Assembly: GCA_008973525.1 (NCBI GenBank)
Contig: WACJ01000187.1
Location: forward strand, 558,001 to 622,000
Direction of reading: 5' to 3'
Length of the DNA stretch: 64,000 nt
Origin: Stenopsyche tienmushanensis
Lineage: Eukaryota; Arthropoda; Insecta; Trichoptera; Stenopsychidae
Positions 63,511-64,000 of this stretch are shown here, piece by piece. Numbering within the stretch: the stretch's first letter is position 1; each line of letters begins with the position of its first letter. A program made the translations under genes and the position numbers. The notes below the pieces were generated by a model that made no database searches, was not told the origin of the DNA, and saw nothing but the letters and a program-made list of their open reading frames with translations.

Positions 63511-64000
63511 ATATTGAAAATCAGATAATAAAAATGATCAAAATTACAATTATGCCAGATTTCTCTGCGGGTTACTAAAATTTTCTCGCGGACCACAAGT
63601 GGTCAATTTTTTTGCACTACTTTCTTGAATACTTGGCATTTGTGAAATGAAATAGCTGGGTATCATAACCTTCACTTATCTCTTTATTCTTGATTTTAGT
63701 GCGATAATAAAGTGATGGAGAAAGAGTGCAAAAAAATGATCTTCTGAAACTAATGCAGTGGTTGTCTTTAGCAAGTAACCAATTCATGCTTAAGGATTGG
63801 CAGATTTTCTATGTATTTTTCTTAAAATTTAATCCACTTCTAGATTACAACATCATGTATTTACCTAATTGGAAAAATATTAAAAAATACTATAAATACT
63901 ATAATAATGAATTTATTAGATCTCTGGATAGTGCAAGAGTTAAACACACTTCAATCGACAATAATTTCCTCTGAAACCAGACTTTATATTATTTGTTATG

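Larger units (their letters stand above)
60148..64000. other. Upstream flank of copy B and repeat-rich DNA
   Basis: About 60148-60430 is the duplicated promoter side of copy B and matches 50749-51010 of copy A (shared aaaatcgatatctaatatgt and atccgttagatgtgttaatc). The rest holds an unrecognised protein-like remnant (60690-61330 minus), a mariner fragment (61555-61800) and an inverted-repeat element (62992-63510). Open frames at 62547-62783 and 63726-63974 have no recognisable domain. Confidence 0.5.

Noticed and set aside
1..64000. tRNA, rRNA, CRISPR array or prokaryotic operon signals
   Set aside because: None was recognised; the spliced gene structure is eukaryotic throughout.

Overview
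This is an AT-rich arthropod (almost certainly insect) nuclear segment. The evidence is spliced genes with GT-AG introns, recognisable insect orthologues (bark beetle/anakonda, Rsf1, Arp5, Eps15, NRF-6-like acyltransferases) and a heavy load of mariner, piggyBac, hAT, pogo and LINE debris. No prokaryotic feature, tRNA, rRNA or CRISPR array was seen. The species cannot be fixed from the sequence alone.

Layout, left to right. (1) 4179-4538 minus: first coding exon of a bark beetle (bark/anakonda) orthologue, whose remaining exons lie beyond the left edge. (2) 8998-9621 minus: one-exon RRM + Gly/Arg-rich splicing factor of the Rsf1 type. (3) 13115-17340 minus: complete 12-exon Actin-related protein 5 (INO80 complex). 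(4) 18054-35324 plus: complete 17-exon Eps15 endocytic adaptor, divergently transcribed from Arp5 across about 0.7 kb. (5) 25421-27784 minus, wholly inside Eps15 intron 9: a nested antisense gene for a two-Ig-domain type I membrane protein of the FAM187 type. (6) 42434-50748 and 51940-60147, both minus: a tandem pair of 11-exon NRF-6-like acyltransferase genes made by a recent duplication of about 8.5 kb. The distal copy (B) is intact; the proximal copy (A) carries a 5-nt deletion at the end of exon 4 that breaks the frame if the conserved splice sites are used. (7) 60.4-64 kb: decayed repeats only.

The most interesting structure is around the nested FAM187-like gene. An almost complete inverted copy of its exon 2, with the preceding intron end and splice acceptor, lies directly downstream of its stop codon. 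Transcripts from either strand could therefore fold into a hairpin of about 200 bp. The NRF-6 pair is also a natural experiment: each copy serves as the empty-site control for transposons in the other (hAT with 8-bp target duplication and a mariner in copy B, a piggyBac remnant in copy A), and a TTAA-flanked inverted-repeat element sits at the duplication junction. Several foldback/MITE-like elements (31.7, 36.3, 38.5 and 51.0 kb) and a two-copy unclassified dispersed repeat (14.2 and 29.3 kb) fill introns and intergenic DNA.

Exon boundaries were derived by hand from GT-AG sites, reading phase and family knowledge; no alignment or search was run.
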